A stretch of 64,000 nt of DNA from Wurfbainia villosa (taxonomy: Eukaryota > Streptophyta > Magnoliopsida > Zingiberales > Zingiberaceae). Positions 43,274 to 52,764 of the stretch are shown here, in pieces; position 1 is the first letter of the stretch, and every line of letters starts with the position of its first letter. A program made the position numbers and the translations under genes. The notes below the pieces were generated by a model, which saw nothing but the letters and a program-made list of their open reading frames with translations, was not told where the DNA came from and did no database searches. The stretch covers positions 91,868,753-91,932,752 of the forward strand of contig CM046000.1 of NCBI GenBank assembly GCA_025175895.1, read 5' to 3'.

Positions 43274-44470
43274 ATGAAGAGGACAAAGCACACCGCAACA
43301 AAGGCTGCCCCTTCAAGGACAAGGACGAGGGGAAGAAATGCCCACCAAGAACCATAGGAAGGTAACACTCCTTTAGGCATAATATTTTGAGATGATGCAC
43401 ATAGGAGTAGATTTAACATACTTTTTTGTCACAAGATAACTGCTACATGCTATTTAGATGTGCCCTTATTAGAAACCCTAGGTTTGTTTGAAGATGTGCA
43501 AGGTTTGTTTGCAAAAGTAGGTTGGGAAGAGATTATGGGAGTGATATGCCTAACTTACCCTAAGGTAGACTTAGAATTCTTGAGTTCGGTGGTTGCGGAG
43601 ATCTTATCGGGAAAGGATAGTGAAGAGGGAAAGATTACCTTTAGGTTATTTAACATTGATCATGAGTGGACCCTAACCCAATGGAACCTCTATTTTGAAC
43701 TACCTAGTGGGGGAGGAAGGAGAACCCCTAACGAATTCAATGCGAGATTATTTTGGTTTGAGTTGACAGGAGAAAATGCATATGCCCCCTCACGAGCCAA
43801 ATCCTCCCGACTCCAAAATCCTATTTTTAGATATATTCATTAAGTCATGGCAAGTACCATCTTTGGTAGGGGGAGAGCGATGGAGTCATGAGGTTGAGGG
43901 AACTCCTTTGCCTATGGGACATGTTGCAAGAGAGGAATACTATTGATGTGGGGTCCCATTTTATTAGGCATCTAGTTAAGGTAGGGAAAGCACACAAGGG
44001 GGATATTATATTAGGAGGGTTGTTGACCCATATATGTGATGCCATGGGATATGATTGCGAGGGATTAGATAGAGTAGAAGGGAGCCCTAGCATTGGCCTA
44101 GGGATGTGCATGGCAATGAAGATGATAATGAGAGAGGGTAACTATTTCTATTTTGTGAGGAAGAATGTGCCACCCCTTAGGTTCCTTGATACAGATTGTA
44201 CCATCATCACCAACCATGCCAATTGATAGTTGGATCTGATAGTGGAGTCCCCACCACAAATAGAGCCCTCCACTCATGCAACCCTTTCACCTCCTACCCA
44301 TCACTCACCTATAGACCGACCTATGTATAGGAGACCACCTAGTCCATGCCACGATCCTACACCTGCACCGCCTTCTTTTTCTACCTTTGAGCAGGATGCA
44401 GGTATGTCCACCTATGATTTCTCTGAGTTTTGATCGTGCCTCGACGACATTTACGCTGAGCAACAGACAC
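43274..44470 (+). pseudogene. I ATHILA ORF-1-like gene
   Basis: ATG at 43274 begins a basic N-terminus (KRTKHTATKAAPSRTRTRGR) that stops at 43357. The same frame is open again at about 43445-43843 with LETLGLFEDVQGLFAKVGWEE, TYPKVDLEFLSSVV, TFRLFNIDHEWTLTQWNLYFEL and NARLFWFELTG. A shifted frame continues at 43888-44226 (DMLQERNTIDVGSHFIRHLVK, GGLLTHICDAMGYDCEG, DTDCTIITN). It fits the plant-specific ATHILA ORF-1 family found downstream of pol. Its function is unknown. It is broken by at least one stop and one frameshift. Confidence 0.75.
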
Positions 44471-45747
44471 AGGGGTAGCGATGGGAGGAGCATAGGACCT
44501 ACATGTAGGCAGAATTTCAGGGCCTCTGAGAGCATTTCCAGAGGGCCGAGGAGTTATATGGATAGGCCCATGACTATTTTTAGAAGGAGGCTGCCCATCG
44601 CCTGGAGGTTTGGCAGTTCATGCAGGATGCACGATCATAGTGGGCCAGGGAGGAAGAGCACCTAGCAGCCGCTGCATCCACCAATTCCCAAGTTAACCAC
44701 ATGTACATGTGGCACCAGTGGCTGAGTACCCGATTATCCTAGGATCTCGACATGCCGAGACTGCCAGACTTCCCATCTCGATCGCCACGCTAGAGGTACA
44801 GTTTTATTTTAGTCTGTGAAGACCCAAATTTTGATATGCTCTTCTGCTAGTGTTAGTTTTTTCTTGACATCTAGGTTTAGTTTTTATTTCTTCTGTTAGA
44901 TTATTTGCTCATGCATATAGTGTTTAGGTTCCTTTCAGCACTTAGTTGTTGGTTACTTTAAGTTGCCTCAGTGATGTTTTCAAAAATCTTTACTATATGT
45001 TTCCATGCCATAGATAGCTTAACTTCCCTTATCCCGTGGTACTTTATTTTTAGATGCTTTAATGGATCTTCTAAATTTTCACTTGTTAGCTTTTATTTTC
45101 ACTTACACTCATTGAATATTCTGAAAGGGAGAATCTAGTACATATGTAGTTATGATTCATCTCAGTAGTCTAGTACTTTGGAACCCATAGGTGACTCTAG
45201 ATTTAGCATTTTAGTTACTAGAGATGCTCGGATTGTGTAGACCCATTCAGAAAAATCCAAAATGCTATTGAGGATGATGATAAAATAAAATAAAAAGAAA
45301 ACAAAAAGAAAAAAAACGAGAAGAAAAAAATAGAGAAAAAATGAGAGTTAAAGAAAATAGTTGTCATGGGTGGAAATGGTTAGGTGCCCTTTTGAGACCG
45401 AGTTAGGTTACTGGAGAAACACCTACCAATTTCTCTCAATACTGAGCACGCCTTTGAGACTTTATGCTAACTCGAGGGAACGATCCTTGCTTAGGTCAGG
45501 TAAGTGCCTAAAAGTCGAAGACCTTAGGAAAGCTATAGGATGACGACTTAACTCAACATGGAATGTGGATCCCTTAGGAAATCCTCTTAGCACATGCATG
45601 AAAAGCTAACCTAGTGAACTCTTAGAATATATCTATTTGCTTTGATTGAAAGTACCACTTGATGATTTTAGTTAACCTGCTAGGTATGGGGATGATGCTT
45701 TTAAATTTCATGGCACTGAGATTTGCTTGAGAACAAGCAAAGATCTA
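44471..45747 (+). other. I 3' non-coding region
   Basis: This region has no clear ORF. It contains an A-rich low-complexity run (about 45278-45345) of AAAATAAAATAAAAAG type, common in Athila 3' regions. I see no other structure. Confidence 0.6.
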
Positions 45748-45761
45748 AATCAGGGGGATTT
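45748..45761 (+). other. I polypurine tract
   Basis: AATCAGGGGGATTT lies directly before TGATGTGTGC, the 3' LTR start. Confidence 0.7.
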
Positions 45762-46166
45762 TGATGTGTGCAAATTATATAGGGTTTTGGAGTAGTTTAG
45801 CACACATCTCATTGCATTTTATACTTGTTTCATGCATACTCTTCCTTGTTTTGCATTCATTTACTATTTTCTAGTTCAGAGATATGCTTTTGCTATTTTT
45901 ATGTGTAAGATGGTATTTCAGAAGTAAATTGGCACATAATTAGAGCCCAAGGAAGGCAAACATGCTCTGGCCATGTTGCCAAAACAGGGCATGCTTCAGA
46001 TCAAAAGAGGACAATCGCATGAAGCTCCAGAGGAAGATATTGTCAGTCATGTGAATCTCACACGACCGTGCCTAATCCCGACGCTAGAATCAAAGCATGA
46101 TTTTCAGCGTGCCACATGATTGATCGTGTGGATTTCGAACGACCGTGTGGTGTTAGCACGACTTGA
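45762..46166 (+). repeat. I 3' LTR, first 405 bases
   Basis: This matches 38828-39220 of the 5' LTR. It ends abruptly at ...GCACGACT(T), where a minus-strand Athila LTR begins. Confidence 0.83.
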
Positions 46167-47140
46167 TGATGCACACGAACATGACCTCAAATATCGCAAT
46201 GGGAACCGTCGATGACTCGAAGTGTGCGCTCGCGCTCAACGTCTGCAAGTGCACGGATGCCGTGAAGTAATAAATAGATTATCGATCTCACAGGGACTGA
46301 GATTCGAGTACCGATTATTTAGTGGACATTATTATTTGGAGTTTAGTTATAACAGTTCTGATTATGAGGATTGTTGGCGGTCCTAACTGTAGTACGATGT
46401 CACACAGGGAAAGGAAAGGTTGGTTTGAGGTTCAGAAAGAGGGATCCTAGGATTTCGATTTCACTTGTGCAACATGGGACATGCTAATCAATTAAATGTA
46501 GTTTGGTTCTCTAATTAGAGTCTTGTGGAAGGGACATCATACCCTTTCTCGATGATCTTTCACGTCTATTGGGAACTACCTATCCTTAACTAGGCCGACC
46601 CTTTCGTTAAGATAGGATAGATGGTATGAGGATGCTAAATCAATCCCTACGAGGAGTCAAAACGTGTCCCGTTCCCTACTCCGTCGTACCCCTCTACCTA
46701 CGATTACTGGAGATGAGGACAACCCCTTGGTTCCTCTTTAATTCCCCTAGATCTTAGATACAAGGGCTGTCACCCCTTGTATCAGCTATGAACAATAGAT
46801 AGAAAACAAAAACACAATTTTCATCGAATCAAATTAACACAAACTGCAAATAGAAATCCTAAAATAGAATTTACATTCGATCTTGCTTATTCTACGTACA
46901 CAAGTTACTCCCTAATCCTAGAATCAAAGACACTACTCCATAGACGGAAAAGAAAGAACACAATCCAAATTAGAATAGATCATTACAATGCAGGAGATGA
47001 ATAGAAAGTAAAATTTCAATACTCTTGGTTCTTCTCTTCGACGTCGGAGCGCAGGATATGATCCTCTAGCCATCTTCTTCCTCCTCGTTGCGAGTTCCTG
47101 AAGCTTTTTAGGTTGTCGGTGTGTTGTCCCGGCCGTCGTC
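46167..47140 (-). repeat. J: Athila-family LTR, minus strand, interrupted by E1
   Basis: The reverse complement ends ...GTTCGTGTGCATCA and matches the last kilobase of the I 5' LTR: GCGCTCGCGCTCAAC versus TGCTCGCGCTCAAC in reverse, then CTGAGATTCGAGTACC, and CAACGAGGAGGAAG against CAACGGGGAGGAAG. It is best read as a minus-strand Athila element inserted in the 3' LTR of I. Its rest would lie beyond E1, outside the window. Confidence 0.78.
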
Positions 47141-48257
47141 TGTTGGTGCAGTAGGTACCTGAATCGAACTAAAGTTTTGATTATAGCAAAGACACAAAGT
47201 TATGTTCATTTTGTTATCTCACGAGATGAATCAAGTGTGTAGGAATGCTAAGCTAAGCTAAAGGTTGGCGACAAATGGAGGTTCTCGTGCTAAGAAACCG
47301 TGGTGGTTGGGCGACACCGGGAGGACTTCGGAGGGAGCCGAAGAAATACGGTGGAGACCAAAAGCGAAGCTACAAAGGTAAGCTCGTGTGAGTGAGTGAT
47401 GTAAGGTTGAGTCCTCTGTACGGGGACATCCTTAGGCGACGATCCGACCATGACTTCCCATGGAAGGTCTATGTCGAGATCGGATGGTTAGTGGCCATCG
47501 AAAACACTCATTTGAGTATCATTTTTGAGCTAACTCTTGATATAGTCGAAAACCCTAGCCAACAGTCAACTGATGGTTGTTATCAGTCGACTGATCTTTC
47601 ATCAGTCAACTGATGAGGGTGAACAGTCGACTGCCATTTGAATTTCCAGCTTCGAGGAGAGTCAAACTTCATCCCCTTATTTTAGGGTATGGTGGCGTTT
47701 GGTGATAAAACTTGAGCTAAACATTTAGGGTTCTCAAAGGCTATAAAAGGAGTGTTCTTCACCATTTTCATCAATTCTAAGCCTCCAAAAAAGCTTCCCA
47801 AGTGCTTCCGTAACACTGCGACTCTCCGACGATCCTACGATGTCGAAGCACTGCCGAAACAATGACAAACCGTGCTCAAACTTCAACCTTCAAGTTGTCG
47901 ATATTAGCTAAGTTTAAGATTCATTTCTATAACATTGTATTTGTCTTCCTTTTTAAGTTTTTATCGTAATGAGAAGAGAGGGATTGTCTCTCTACCTCGT
48001 GTTTTCTCGAGTTTTTGTAATCACAAACTCCTACCTCCAACGAGGAGGAGTGTTTTTAGTGAATTGCCCTCCGTATGTGGTCTCGAACCACTAGGGCTTT
48101 GGATTAGCAGCTGGAAGGCTATGAACCAAGTAAAAAAAAACTTTGTCTCTATTTACTTTCCATTGCATTTCAACTCTACTATTGTTTGTTATTGAATCGA
48201 AAAGAAAGAATTGTTTTGCATTATTCACCCCCCTCTAACACTTTTTTCGATCCAATA
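47141..48257 (+). repeat. E1 5' LTR (1117 bp)
   Basis: It starts TGTTGGTGCAGTAGG and ends CGATCCAATA, where CA is expected (CA to TA change). It is the same family as the F LTR in reverse (TGTTGGTGCAGGGGC start, GTGGTNGGGCGACAC, CACCCCCCTCTA). It contains CAGTCGACTG-type palindromes at about 47562-47632. Confidence 0.87.
47742..47748 (+). promoter_or_regulatory. TATA box of E1 5' LTR
   Basis: TATAAAA in GGCTATAAAAGGAG, about 110 bases after the palindrome cluster. Confidence 0.6.
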
Positions 48258-48258
48258 A

Positions 48259-48270
48259 TTGGTATCAGAG
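48259..48270 (+). other. E1 primer binding site
   Basis: TTGGTATCAGAG begins two bases after the LTR end. Confidence 0.85.
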
Positions 48271-48447
48271 TTGGGGGCGCTACGATTTGGTGTAACGACC
48301 AATCTAGCATCTTTTTAAAGTTTTCTTTTTTGTTTTTGGTTTTAAGACTTTTTCGTTTAATTTCATTCTCCCGCACTACTAATCCAAGACGAAAGTCTTG
48401 GTACATTCGTTTGTTTTTGTCATTGTGAGGTATTTTCTTCTTTCTAA

Positions 48448-48847
48448 ATGGCCCATCTCGAAGGGTTTAGCACTGTCTGACCTCCATTTTACAATGGAGA
48501 TGACTTCCATTACTGGAAGGGTCGGATGGAATGCTTTCTAAAAACTCAAATCGATATGTGGATCGTAATCCAAACCGGGTTCACACTTCCTACTAATGAA
48601 GTTGGTGAATCGTTGGATTACGATCAATGGACAAATGCCATGAAGTGCCAAGTGGAAGTCGATGCAAAGGCTACACAAATTTTACAGTGTGGGTTGTCCA
48701 AAGAGGAGCTCAACCACGTCGGCCTCTTCATCAGTGCAAAGGACCTATGGAATAAGCTTGTAGAGCTACATGAAGGAACCGACGACGCAAAGGTATGTAA
48801 AAGAGACCTCTTGTTCAATAAATTATATAACCTTAAGATGCAAGAAC
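48448..48847 (+). pseudogene. gag: E1 gag, N-terminal part
   Basis: ATG at 48448 (MAHLEGFSTV) is followed by TGA at 48478-48480, where F has CGA. The frame then continues with FYNGDDFHYWKGRMECFLKTQ, ATQILQCGLSKEELNHVG, FISAKDLWNKLVELHEGTDDAK and LLFNKLYNLKMQE. It matches F gag closely. It breaks at 48847, where the F LTR begins. Confidence 0.88.
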
Positions 48848-49939
48848 TGTTGGATCGAGAAGCGTCGCTAGAGGGGGGGGGGGGTGAATAGCGATCGTAA
48901 ATCTTTTCTTTTTCGTTCGTTCGATACGCAAAGTAAGCACAGCGGAAAATAAACGAACACGTTTATTTTACTTGGTTCACAACCCAGCGGTTGCTACTCC
49001 AAGGCCCTATCGGTCCTAGACCGCGTACGGAGGGCAAAGCACTAAAACGTCTCCTCCTCGTTGGAGGTAGGAGACAACGATTACAAAAACTGAATATACG
49101 AGGATGAGGCAACAAGCCTACCTCACCTCGTTATGAAGATAAAAATACAGAATATAATATCAAAAATATTACTTGAATCTGCTGCCGACGAAGAAGATCA
49201 AAACTTGGCGTCGCGTCGGCGTTATGACGGTGTTGAAGCGTTGGCGTTGTAGGAGCACTTGATGAATAATTGATGTGATTTGGAGATGAATCCTCCCCTC
49301 CTTTTATAGACTTTAGCCTCTGAATTTGTCTCCTATTTCTTTGGAACGGATCATGAATTTTTCCAAATTTTTATCGCGAAGTGGCCGCGTCAAACGTTAT
49401 CCGTTTTGACCTAGCGCAAAAGCTGAATCGTCGCCATCAGTCGACTGATGCCTCTCATCGATCGGAATGATCGTGATGCATCTCATCGATCAGCGATAAT
49501 CGATCGGCGCACAATGTCCGGTGATCATTGCCGGCTAACCACTTCCCTGCAATAAGAGGTTAGCTCGGAAAATGATAAATACGACGGTTTCTGACCGTCC
49601 GATCTTGACCTAGACCTTCCACGGGAAGTCTTAATCGAATCTTCGCCTACAGTCGTCCTCGTAAAGAGGACACGACCTTACAATCTCTCACTCACACGAG
49701 CTTACCTCGATAGTAGCTCTCGCTTCCGGCCTTCCACTCGAGTCCTTCGGCTCCCTCCGAATTCACTCAAGTGTCGCCCGACCACCACGGCTTCCTCCGG
49801 GTGTCGCTAGCCTTCAGCTCCAGCTTTAGTACTTTTCTGCACACTTGATTTAGCTCGTGAGATAACAATATAAACTTAACTTTGTGTCTTTGCCATAATC
49901 AAAACACAGGTTCGATTATCTAGTGCCCCTGCACCAACA
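48848..49939 (-). repeat. F 3' LTR (1092 bp)
   Basis: On the minus strand it reads TGTTGGTGCAGGGGC ... CACCCCCCCC(C)TCTAGCG ... CGATCCAACA. The run AGAGGGGGGGGGGGG at 48870-48885 is the plus-strand view of the Sirevirus LTR end. Confidence 0.87.
49302..49308 (-). promoter_or_regulatory. TATA box of F 3' LTR
   Basis: TATAAAA on the minus strand in AGTCTATAAAAGGAGG, downstream of ATCAGTCGACTGAT at about 49437-49450. Confidence 0.55.
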
Positions 49940-50537
49940 ATCTCCCCCTTTTTGATCTATGGCAAACCAACACAAAGTTAAGGGAAATTAAAGCATAAAA
50001 CACATATAGTAGATGATGAATGCCATTCCCAAAAACTCTCCCTTAACCAAAACTCCCCCTTAACCCTAGGTGAGTTTTGAAAGAGATACTTTAGTTTTCA
50101 AAAACAAATTTTGTGTTTCAAAATGAAATTTTGTGTTACTCCCCCTTAACTTTCGCTCTTCTCCCCCTTTTGCCATAAATCAAAAAAGAGTGTTGGGGTT
50201 TTTGTATAAAATAGGGGTTTAAAACAATGTCGTTTATGAATGCATCTAGATAAATCAAATATGAGTCCAAGCATGCGTCTAGCAATAGTTAGATAGATTG
50301 GTTCGAGGTGTGTCCCTCTGCACCAATAATCTAAAGATTTATAATATAACCCTTAAGATTAGTTTGCTCTCCCCCTTATATGAAGTATAAGAGATGTAGG
50401 GGGCGCTAAACTTTGGCCTCAGAGTTGGTAAGTACAATAGTTGAGAAAATAAGTAGTATTTTGAAGGGATTGTTTCAAGTATATTTCAATTATCCTTAAC
50501 ATCTCACCCATTCTATGTGTCTCATAATTTGTTCACC
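49940..50537 (-). other. F 3' tail with multiple polypurine tracts
   Basis: On the minus strand, purine tracts of the AAGGGGGAG type lie at 49940-49955 (the priming tract next to the LTR), about 50053-50063, 50140-50150, 50160-50172 and 50369-50378. There is no coding signal otherwise. Multiplied tracts are a described Sirevirus feature. Confidence 0.75.
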
Positions 50538-50810
50538 TTATATGTTTTGTGAGATGATTTTAAATTGATTAAAGATAGTCAACCTTGGGTTAGATTCAGA
50601 TTTAACCTTTAGATCGTTAAGTAACTTTTGGCTGGCTTCAGTCGTGGCGAGAGCCACGGGGCCTTCTTTGATCGGAACAACGACCACTTCCTTAGACAAA
50701 GCCAAATTCAAGAAAATATCACTTAAGTCACTTAGGGTTACTTCTGGTCTAACTAGTTTAGGATCTGGCGAGGTAGCTTGACTAGTTCCACTTTCGGTCA
50801 AGTGCACCAA
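50538..50810 (-). CDS. Spacer ORF shared by F and E1, function unknown
   Basis: This is an open frame of 90 codons between the gag end and the polypurine tracts. It has no recognised domain. It is Leu/Ser/Val-rich with an acidic middle, begins MVHLTESGTSQATSPDPKL and contains LSDLSDIFLNLALSKEVVVV. Its first 50 bases recur in E1 at about 63533-63591 (GGTGCACTCGACTAAGTGG, ACTAGTTGAAGCTACCTC), where G interrupts it. It occupies the place of pol. It could be a remnant of pol-flanking sequence or simply a chance open frame. Confidence 0.4.
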   Translation of the reverse strand: MVHLTESGTSQATSPDPKLVRPEVTLSDLSDIFLNLALSKEVVVVPIKEGPVALATTEASQKLLNDLKVKSESNPRLTIFNQFKIISQNI

Positions 50811-51083
50811 GCTAGATCGCCTTATCTGGCTCGAATAGACTTTGTCTCCCTAACGTACTATCATCTACTCGTCCCGATACTATATTATCAAGAGTTGACT
50901 AACTAGTTATTTATGAAAAGAGGCTCCCGAGGCTCAATCTTTCAAGGATTTTAGTTGGTTATGTACGTATTCTAAGTAAGTTCACAAGTTAATAGAAATT
51001 CTAAGCATGCAATGGTTTTGCTAAGTAGCGGGTATACTATTTTAGTGTTAGCTCCCCTAGACCATTGAACCAATAAGGTCTAT

Positions 51084-52514
51084 TCAAATAATGAACTTGA
51101 TCTGAGGAATCCAATACTTATTAGTCCTAATATGTGAATTTAATAAAACCTTTGGGACCCATGCTTGGACTCTTTGATGACTACGATTTACGATAGACAT
51201 ATAAGACCTATTCGTAGTCTTTGACTTAAATCCGAGTCCGGCTTTGTTGTACACGGCTCTTTGGGTTCCAAGTAGTCGGTTAAGGTTCTTAGATCCCAAC
51301 GTGAACTAATCCAACCTAGCCTCTCTTGTACTTGGTCTTTCAAGAGAGAATTCTCCTTCTCAAGTTTTTCAATTTGGGTTGAGTTTCTCTCTTGAACTTG
51401 ACTAGTTGAAGAGATTAGAGTAGCCTCTTGCTTGAGGGTTTCAACCTCCTCAAGTAACGACTCAACCCTAGACTCGGACTTAGTTAATTTCCTATTAAGC
51501 AGTTTAATTGTACTGTAAAGTGTACTAATTAAAGAGAAATCAACCTTAACTTTCCCTTTTGGTCCGGCTTTGAGTTTTTCTCTCAAATAATCTTGAGGTC
51601 GAGTCGGAGTTGTAGTTGGACTCGGCCGGATTCTCCCGTTCTTGCCATGTAAGCTATGTCTTCTCTGTTGTCCCAAGTTGCATGGAAGGCTTTCCTTGCT
51701 CCCTTTTCTTTGGTTCTCATTCTTCAATTTCCTTCTTTCTTGTCGAACTATTCTCCGCACAATATTGACTATTATGGCCTCCACTTGATTCGGATTCGTC
51801 TTTGGGTTTGAGTCCATCTACTTGCCTGGTAGGTGGCTTGCTTCTTTGTCCTGCAAGTAGAGCAATACCTCTCTTGGCCCGGACTATGTTAGTTTGCTCG
51901 GGAAGTTCAAACTCGGAAAATAATTCATCTAACCTAAGCTTCGAAAGGTCCTTAGAGACCTTGTAGACATCGACCATGGATGCCCACAAGGTAGTCCTAG
52001 GAAATGAATTAAGAACGTACCTTAGTAGGTCACGGTTTTCGACCTTGTGTCCGATGGTGTGTAGGCCATTGACAATGTCCTGGACTCGGGCGTGTAGTTG
52101 CGTTGCCGTCTCGTGTTCCTGCATCTTGAGGTTATACAACTTATTGAAAAGAAGGTCACGTTTACATACCTTAGCATCGGACGTTCCTTCGTGTAGCTCA
52201 ATTAATTTATTCCATAGGTCCTTGGCGCTAATGAATGGTCCGATGCGGTTGAGTTCCTCCTTGGACAAACCGCATTGCAATATTTGGGTTGCTCTTGCAT
52301 CGGCTTCGATTTGCCTCTTGGTTGCATTTGTCCACTTGTTGAAATCCAATGGCTCTCCTTGATCATTGGTGGGTAAAGCAAAGCCAGTTTGGATTATTAT
52401 CCAAGTCTCGACTTGTGTTTTCAAGAAACACTCCATCCGACCTTTCCAATAACGGAAATCATCTCCGTTAAAGAACGGAGGTCGAGTGGTGCTATATCCC
52501 TCAATGTGAGCCAT
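51084..52514 (-). pseudogene. gag: F gag
   Basis: ATG at 52514-52512 (MAHIEGYSTTRPPF) opens a frame to about 51717 with FRYWKGRMECFLKTQVETW, FISAKDLWNKLIELHEGTSDAK, LLFNKLYNLKMQEHETATQL and SMVDVYKVSKDLSKL. A frameshift near 51750-51800 moves to the next frame, which has a long coiled coil (SRVESLLEEVETLKQEATL, KLEKENSLLKDQVQE). A further shift gives the C-terminal LLGTQRAVYNKAGLGFK and QAWVPKVLLNS, then KYWIPQIKF. I find no intact CCHC knuckle in the middle. Confidence 0.85.
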
Positions 52515-52764
52515 TAAGTATCTTGCAAAACACAAATAAAAACCAAAGAGAATTCCAAGACTTGGTCTTGGATTAGTAATGCGGGAAATAATAGGAAAAA
52601 AAATAGAAATAAATAAGGAGGATAAGAAACTAACAAAAATTTGAAACTTACGACCTTCAATGTCCCCGAAAGGGTACTAAACGTTGGATTTTGGGGCTGG
52701 AAATAGCTTGTTACGGGGGTAAAACTCAAGAACAAAGCACCTAAGTTCAAGAAAGCACTCAACG
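52515..52764. other. Junction of F leader (minus) and E1 gag remnant (plus)
   Basis: The left part, to about 52670, is F leader on the minus strand: TACTAATCCAAGAC and AGTCTTGG match the E1 leader at 48378-48400. The right part reads on the plus strand as E1 gag: a damaged zinc knuckle start (ACYG) at about 52693-52703, then KNKAPKFKKALN up to 52764. E1 gag codons between KMQE and the knuckle are missing. Confidence 0.6.

Larger units (their letters stand above)
38828..46166 (+). mobile_element. Element I: Athila-type Ty3-gypsy element without reverse transcriptase
   Basis: A 1.5 kb LTR is followed by an Athila primer binding site, a gag, a retroviral-type protease, a downstream ORF of the ATHILA ORF-1 type, a polypurine tract, and the first 405 bases of the 3' LTR. 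Between protease (ending 42650) and the ORF-1 region (from 43274) there are only about 600 bases with no reverse transcriptase, RNase H or integrase. The two LTR copies look about 90 percent identical by eye, older than A1, B, C and D. Confidence 0.87.
48848..52670 (-). mobile_element. Element F: gag-only Sirevirus-like element, minus strand, 5' LTR missing
   Basis: In minus orientation: a leader remnant (52670-52515), gag (52514 to about 51084), a spacer ORF (50810-50538), a tail with polypurine tracts, and the 3' LTR (49939-48848). No pol domain lies between gag and LTR. No 5' LTR or primer binding site exists at the right end, so F is truncated there. The right edge is approximate, set by the resumption of E1 gag. 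Confidence 0.78.

Noticed and set aside
43148..43357. Possible host gene start before the Athila ORF
   Set aside because: The frame continues into ATHILA ORF-1-like sequence after one stop and sits between Athila protease and 3' LTR, so it belongs to the element.
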